From the NCBI RefSeq assembly GCF_020829685.1, contig NZ_JAIVFR010000237.1, positions 1 to 8,394 of the forward strand: DNA of 8,394 nucleotides, read 5' to 3'. The notes under the pieces were generated by a model that was not told the DNA's origin, did not search any database, and saw only the letters and a list, made by a program, of their open reading frames with translations. Of the stretch, positions 5,177 to 8,394 are shown in pieces. Numbering within the stretch: position 1 is the first letter of the stretch; every line of letters begins with the position of its first letter. This DNA comes from Nostoc sp. CHAB 5715 (GTDB lineage: Bacteria; Cyanobacteriota; Cyanobacteriia; Cyanobacteriales; Nostocaceae). A program made the position numbers and the translations under genes.

Positions 5177-7537
5177 ATGTCTACATTGAGTCGCAGACAA
5201 ATTTTAGTATTTTTTGCTGGTAGTGCTGGTGCTGCTGTCTTGGGAGACACAATCGTAGATGGTGTTTCTAATATTGCAGGAGCAAACAACAGGCGACTGA
5301 GCTTTACACCAGTGCGCTTACCCCATCCCTTACCTGTTTATAAACAGCAGAAAAGTTTCTTGCCAACGGGAATCGGTCAAGGACAGGTACTCAATCCATC
5401 TGCAAATGCGAAGTTAACTAGCTACAACGTAGTTGATGATGTGGTAGTGCCACCAGAGTATGAACGTTATGTAATTATCAGCTGGGGCGATCGCGTCTTT
5501 CCTAACACCGATGATTATTTTGGCTATAACAACGATTTCACTGGTTTTATTCCTGTAGGTAGAACCAACGACGTAGGCTACTTGTGGGTCAATCACGAAT
5601 ATGTGAGTTTTCCTTTTTCTCAACTAGCACCAGAAGCTCCTGCTGATCTCCAAGGATCGCCTACTACCTATCAATCAGTGATTGGATACCCTTTACCTTC
5701 AACCAGAGGTATTGAATTTGACGGCGAAGTTCTATATAACTTAGGCGGATCAATCGTCCGCATCTCCCGCCGTAACCGTAGTAACCGTTTTGCTGTGGTT
5801 AAGGGTGATGCGAGAAATCGCCGCCTTCATGGTCTTTCTGGGTTGGGAATTAATAGCCAAAGGAGTGATGAATATAAAAATGTCACTTCTTGGGGAAGTC
5901 GTAGCTACCAGAAAGGTGATCAAAACTATCTGATCGCAACTGGCCCAGCTGCAACCCAAGTATTTAACCTCTCCTCCGATGGACTAGGTAGCAAAATCAT
6001 TGGTACTGGCTTTAACTGTTCTGGCGGTACAACTCCTTGGGGAACTATTTTAAGTGCTGAAGAAAACTTTCAAGGAGGTGGAGGATTTTTTGTTGGTGTC
6101 ACAGAATCAGTCAATCCTAATGGTACTCAAACAGCTTACAGCGATGGTACTACTGGTAAGACCTTCGGTTTAGTTGGGGAAAAATACGGTTGGATTGTCG
6201 AAATTGACCCCGTTAATCCGAATTTCCGCCCTCGCAAACACACTGCTTTGGGTCGTTACCGCCATGAAAACGTTGCTGTTCGTGCTGAAGCTGGGAAGCC
6301 ATTAATCGCCTATTTAGGTGATGACAGACGTGGGGGACATACCTGGAAATTTGTCAGTGCAGGTGTTATTTCTTCGCCAACCAGTAAAACCAACAGCAGG
6401 TTGTGGGAAAGCGGTACGTTGTATGTCGCCCGTTACAATCCAAATGGTAGGGGTCAATGGATACCGTTACGTTTAACCACTCCCACCAATCCTATTCCGC
6501 CATCAGTGATTTCTTCTGTAGAGTTTGCTGCTTTGGGTTCGGCTCAAAGAAATGGTCTTTTACCCCTACCAAAACGCAATGGCATTGCAGGTCAAACTAC
6601 AGATGGTGGTTCGCTCCCAGTTGATCGCACCAACGAAGCAGATAGACTCCCTGCTTATCAAGGTAAGAAGCTATCTGACTTCTACACTTCCCAAGGTGCT
6701 ATTCTCAGTGATGCCTTCTTAGCAGCGAATTTGGCCGGTGGAACTCCCACAGCACGTCCAGAAGATATAGAAGTGCATCCGACTACCAAAGAAGTATTCA
6801 TTGCTTATACTGATGGTGCGCCAGGAGGCGACGGTTATCCAGATTCCCGCATTTTCCAAGTTGCCAAGTTAAGTACAAACGTCAATGCGACGCAGCAATC
6901 AGGGGGATTGTACAAAATTATTGAAGATAGTGCCGATGGTACAGGTCTAACCTTCCGTTGGCAGAGATTTGCTCAGGGTGGAGAAGCCGGATCAATTTCT
7001 GGTGCTGGTTTTGCAAATGTAGATAACCTAGTCTTCGACAATAAGGCAAATATTTGGGGTGTGACAGATATGTCTACCAGCACTCATAATGGTTTTAATG
7101 TCGGTGCTGCCGGTACTTTAAACACCATCGACCACACAGCTAGTGGTAATGTTTCCAATTTCACAGGGGTTTTCGGTAATAACTGGCTATTCTACATTCC
7201 TACTACTGGTGCTCAGGCGGGAGAGGTAATACCGTTTGCTCATGGACCAGTGCGTTGTGAGATGACCGGGCCAACTTTTGTGGGAGATACTCTGATTATT
7301 GCGATACAGCATCCCGGCGAAGATAGCCCAATCAACGATGGCACGATCCTGAGCCGTGATATTGAATTACTGGATTTGAATGGTATTACATTCAATCAGG
7401 CTCGGACTGTGCCTCGTGGCAGTAGTTGGCCAAGTAATATCCCAACTGCTGATGGTGGTAAGGGTCAACCTAAAAGTCTTCCCAAACCATCTGTAATTGG
7501 CATCAGACGTAAGCATCCTACTGGTAATTTTACTTAG
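5177..7537 (+). CDS. phoX: PhoX-family (DUF839) Tat-exported phosphatase
   Basis: About 786 residues from ATG 5177. The N-terminus is a twin-arginine signal: SRRQILVFFAGSAGAAVLG at residues ~5-23 has the SRR-x-hydrophobic pattern and small residues before cleavage. DUF839/PhoX signatures follow in order: WVNHEYVSF (~137-144), NCSGGTTPWGTILSAEENFQG (~280-300), GRYRHENVAV (~359-368), YLGDDRRGGHTWKFVS (~379-394), ARPEDIEVHP (~527-536), GPVRCEMTGPTF (~691-702) and IAIQHPGE (~709-716). In characterised PhoX enzymes the Cys, Glu and His residues in such motifs hold an iron/calcium cofactor and the enzyme hydrolyses phosphate monoesters in the periplasm or outside the cell. The likely role is phosphate scavenging. 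Many cyanobacterial DUF839 proteins are uncharacterised, so the substrate is inferred. The gene stands alone, with a long leader and its own terminator, and shows no link to the DGR cassette. Confidence 0.85.
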   Translation: MSTLSRRQILVFFAGSAGAAVLGDTIVDGVSNIAGANNRRLSFTPVRLPHPLPVYKQQKSFLPTGIGQGQVLNPSANAKLTSYNVVDDVVVPPEYERYVIISWGDRVFPNTDDYFGYNNDFTGFIPVGRTNDVGYLWVNHEYVSFPFSQLAPEAPADLQGSPTTYQSVIGYPLPSTRGIEFDGEVLYNLGGSIVRISRRNRSNRFAVVKGDARNRRLHGLSGLGINSQRSDEYKNVTSWGSRSYQKGDQNYLIATGPAATQVFNLSSDGLGSKIIGTGFNCSGGTTPWGTILSAEENFQGGGGFFVGVTESVNPNGTQTAYSDGTTGKTFGLVGEKYGWIVEIDPVNPNFRPRKHTALGRYRHENVAVRAEAGKPLIAYLGDDRRGGHTWKFVSAGVISSPTSKTNSRLWESGTLYVARYNPNGRGQWIPLRLTTPTNPIPPSVISSVEFAALGSAQRNGLLPLPKRNGIAGQTTDGGSLPVDRTNEADRLPAYQGKKLSDFYTSQGAILSDAFLAANLAGGTPTARPEDIEVHPTTKEVFIAYTDGAPGGDGYPDSRIFQVAKLSTNVNATQQSGGLYKIIEDSADGTGLTFRWQRFAQGGEAGSISGAGFANVDNLVFDNKANIWGVTDMSTSTHNGFNVGAAGTLNTIDHTASGNVSNFTGVFGNNWLFYIPTTGAQAGEVIPFAHGPVRCEMTGPTFVGDTLIIAIQHPGEDSPINDGTILSRDIELLDLNGITFNQARTVPRGSSWPSNIPTADGGKGQPKSLPKPSVIGIRRKHPTGNFT
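5487..5494. repeat. HIP1 palindrome GCGATCGC inside the phosphatase gene
   Basis: The octamer GCGATCGC is strongly over-represented in most cyanobacterial genomes. A second copy lies at 7948-7955. It supports the taxonomic assignment and has no gene-specific role that I can see. Confidence 0.85.
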
Positions 7538-7547
7538 GTTTATGCGT

Positions 7548-7586
7548 GTAGAGACGTTAGATAATAACGTCTCTACATTAATTTTT
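7548..7586 (+). terminator. Hairpin terminator after the PhoX-family gene
   Basis: A perfect 12-bp stem GTAGAGACGTTA (7548-7559) pairs with TAACGTCTCTAC (7565-7576) around a 5-base loop, starting 10 bases after the stop. ATTAATTTTT follows. The arms resemble an interspersed hairpin repeat common in Nostocales, so it may be a repeat doing the job of a terminator. Confidence 0.7.
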
Positions 7587-7883
7587 ACCTTGACTTTCAA
7601 GATAGGGCAACTAATCTGTCACTCCAGATCATTCGTGAGAGGTTAAGGTCAGGTACTATTTGTCAATAAGCAATAGTACTTAAAATATTGCTAGAATCGG
7701 GCTAAAATTGAGGTTAAAAACACAATTTTTGAGCAGGCGATGCCTACGGCGGGCTATGCCTACGCGTAATTTTAATACGTATCTTTTATTCTTAATCCAT
7801 TGGTTCAGTATGAGAGTTAACTTAATACCACTGCTTGTTCCAAATTTTCAGCATAATTTCTAATTGACAAAAGTAAGGTTATC
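7587..7883. other. Intergenic region between converging genes
   Basis: No gene is seen. It contains an 8-bp hairpin GTACTATT/AATAGTAC (7653-7660 with 7672-7679), a GC-rich interspersed repeat at 7735-7765, and GTGAGAGGTTAAG at 7635-7647, which recurs inverted at 7883-7895 over the end of the broken PEP-CTERM gene. A 15-base palindrome-like AGGTTATCTTAACCT at 7876-7890 overlaps that gene's stop. Confidence 0.5.
7735..7765. repeat. Short GC-rich interspersed repeat
   Basis: An imperfect tandem of a 14-15-base unit, GGCGATGCCTACG then GGGCTATGCCTACG, is embedded in AT-rich DNA. GGCGATGCCTACGGCGGGC-type sequences are frequent intergenic repeats in Nostoc-like genomes. No function is assigned. 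Confidence 0.55.
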
Positions 7884-7947
7884 TTAACCTCTCACTGATG
7901 CTCCAGATAGTTTTTTCTGGCGTTTCATGCCCAACGCCATAGCACCA

Positions 7948-7955
7948 GCGATCGC
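7948..7955. repeat. HIP1 palindrome GCGATCGC in the PEP-CTERM membrane helix codons
   Basis: The second GCGATCGC octamer of the window falls in the codons for the hydrophobic segment of the PEP-CTERM tail (Ile-Ala-Ile-Ala on the - strand). Confidence 0.8.
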
Positions 7956-8000
7956 TATACCACCAAGAGCCATAGGTTCTGGTACAGGCTCACCCTTAGA

Positions 8001-8093
8001 TAGGACTTACGCAAAAATCGCCCAAAAGCTTAATTTATCGAACCGCCAAGACGCCAAGAACGCCAAGAATTCGTAGAGCGTGCGTAAGTCCTA
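8001..8093. mobile_element. 93-bp MITE with 13-bp TIRs and 5-bp target duplication
   Basis: Perfect terminal inverted repeats TAGGACTTACGCA occur at 8001-8013 and inverted at 8081-8093. They are flanked by identical TTAGA at 7996-8000 and 8094-8098. Inside, CGCCAAG occurs three times (8044, 8052, 8061). There is no coding capacity, so a transposase must act in trans. The intact target duplication and perfect ends point to a fairly recent insertion. It lies inside the PEP-CTERM gene and shifts its frame by 98 bases. Confidence 0.9.
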
Positions 8094-8261
8094 TTAGAGT
8101 AACTTACTGTACTCACCTCTGTTGCAGACAATAAGTCAGCACTCAGAATACTAGAAAATTTTGTTCCTCCTCTATTTGGATTACCCGGATTATCCCCGAT
8201 GAAAAACTGATCTTCAACCAAATAGCAAGGTTTCAAACCTCTGACCAGAAATAAAAAGGTA

Positions 8262-8372
8262 CAAGCCCCTAAATTTATTTATGGAAAATAAAAAAATATG
8301 TATGTAGTGACACGTAGTGCAAGAAATACTACGTCAGTTGACTCAGAGCAAATAAATTTATTTATGGGCTTG
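8262..8372. repeat. AT-rich inverted-repeat stretch at the right edge
   Basis: CAAGCCC with an AAATTTATTT segment at 8262-8280 is mirrored by AAATAAATTT with GGGCTTG at about 8350-8372, and AAATTTATTTATGG also occurs directly at 8271-8284 and 8354-8367. A 7-bp hairpin ACGTAGT/ACTACGT (8312-8318 with 8328-8334) lies between. This may be another small inverted-repeat element that removed the 5' part of the PEP-CTERM gene. The ends are imperfect, so the call is tentative. Confidence 0.4.
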
Positions 8373-8394
8373 GTAAATTTTTGACTTTTGACTT

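Larger units (their letters stand above)
7884..8278 (-). pseudogene. PEP-CTERM protein gene remnant split by a MITE
   Basis: Reading leftward, the frame is open from 8278 (a stop lies at 8279-8281; the best in-frame starts are TTG codons such as 8236, so the true 5' end is unclear or lost). It encodes ...EDQFFIGDNPGNPNRGG... and ...LLSATEVSTVSYS up to the MITE. Read through the MITE, it shifts into a nonsense tail ending near 8030. After deletion of the 93-bp element and one 5-bp target copy, the frame continues SKGEPVPEP, a hydrophobic segment MALGGIAIAGAMALGM, a basic KRQKK cluster, and a TAA at 7884-7886. That is a textbook PEP-CTERM sorting signal (motif, membrane helix, basic tail), which directs export and processing by an exosortase. 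The remaining N-terminal domain is too short to identify. The product as encoded would lose its surface anchor. Confidence 0.8.

Noticed and set aside
7590..7648. Second PEP-CTERM gene end on the + strand
   Set aside because: The frame ends FVRG-stop like the - strand gene, but no PEP motif or hydrophobic segment precedes it.

Overview
The window looks like chromosomal DNA of a filamentous, Nostoc-like cyanobacterium. The evidence is two HIP1 palindromes (GCGATCGC at 5487-5494 and 7948-7955), a very high density of small hairpin and inverted-repeat elements of the kind common in Nostocales, a caspase/formylglycine-enzyme-fold fusion protein, a PhoX-type phosphatase and a PEP-CTERM sorting tail. 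All intact genes are on the + strand. Only a broken gene near the right edge is on the - strand.

Positions 1-4251 hold a diversity-generating retroelement (DGR) cassette attached to a predicted conflict or cell-death module. The genes in order are: the 3' part of a small gene resembling effector-associated constant component 1 (EACC1); a 665-residue protein with an N-terminal caspase-like protease and a C-terminal FGE-sulfatase/C-type-lectin-fold domain ending in a variable region (VR, about 2136-2235); the accessory protein Avd (2374-2718); and a DGR reverse transcriptase (3202-4251). The inferred logic is that the reverse transcriptase with Avd rewrites the ligand-binding face of the lectin fold, which would retune what switches on the protease. 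The template repeat (TR) that should supply the adenine-mutagenised copy is not visible anywhere in the window. The usual TR place, between avd and the reverse transcriptase, is filled with repeat elements.

Positions 2719-3201 and 4230-4870 are mosaics of non-autonomous inverted-repeat elements that bracket the reverse transcriptase and even supply its last codons. Two of them (2746-2840 and 4771-4861) are diverged copies of one three-way-junction fold whose inner stems keep pairing through compensatory changes. A third unrelated sequence (3008-3105) has the same architecture.

Positions 4871-5176 are an AT-rich leader with no gene. Positions 5177-7537 encode a Tat-exported PhoX-family (DUF839) phosphatase, followed by a strong hairpin at 7548-7576. 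Positions 7577-7883 are intergenic.

On the - strand, 7884-8278 is the 3' end of a PEP-CTERM protein gene that a 93-bp MITE (8001-8093) has split. The MITE has perfect 13-bp ends and a 5-bp target duplication, and its removal restores the reading frame into the PEP-CTERM anchor. The last ~110 bases are AT-rich repeat-like DNA.
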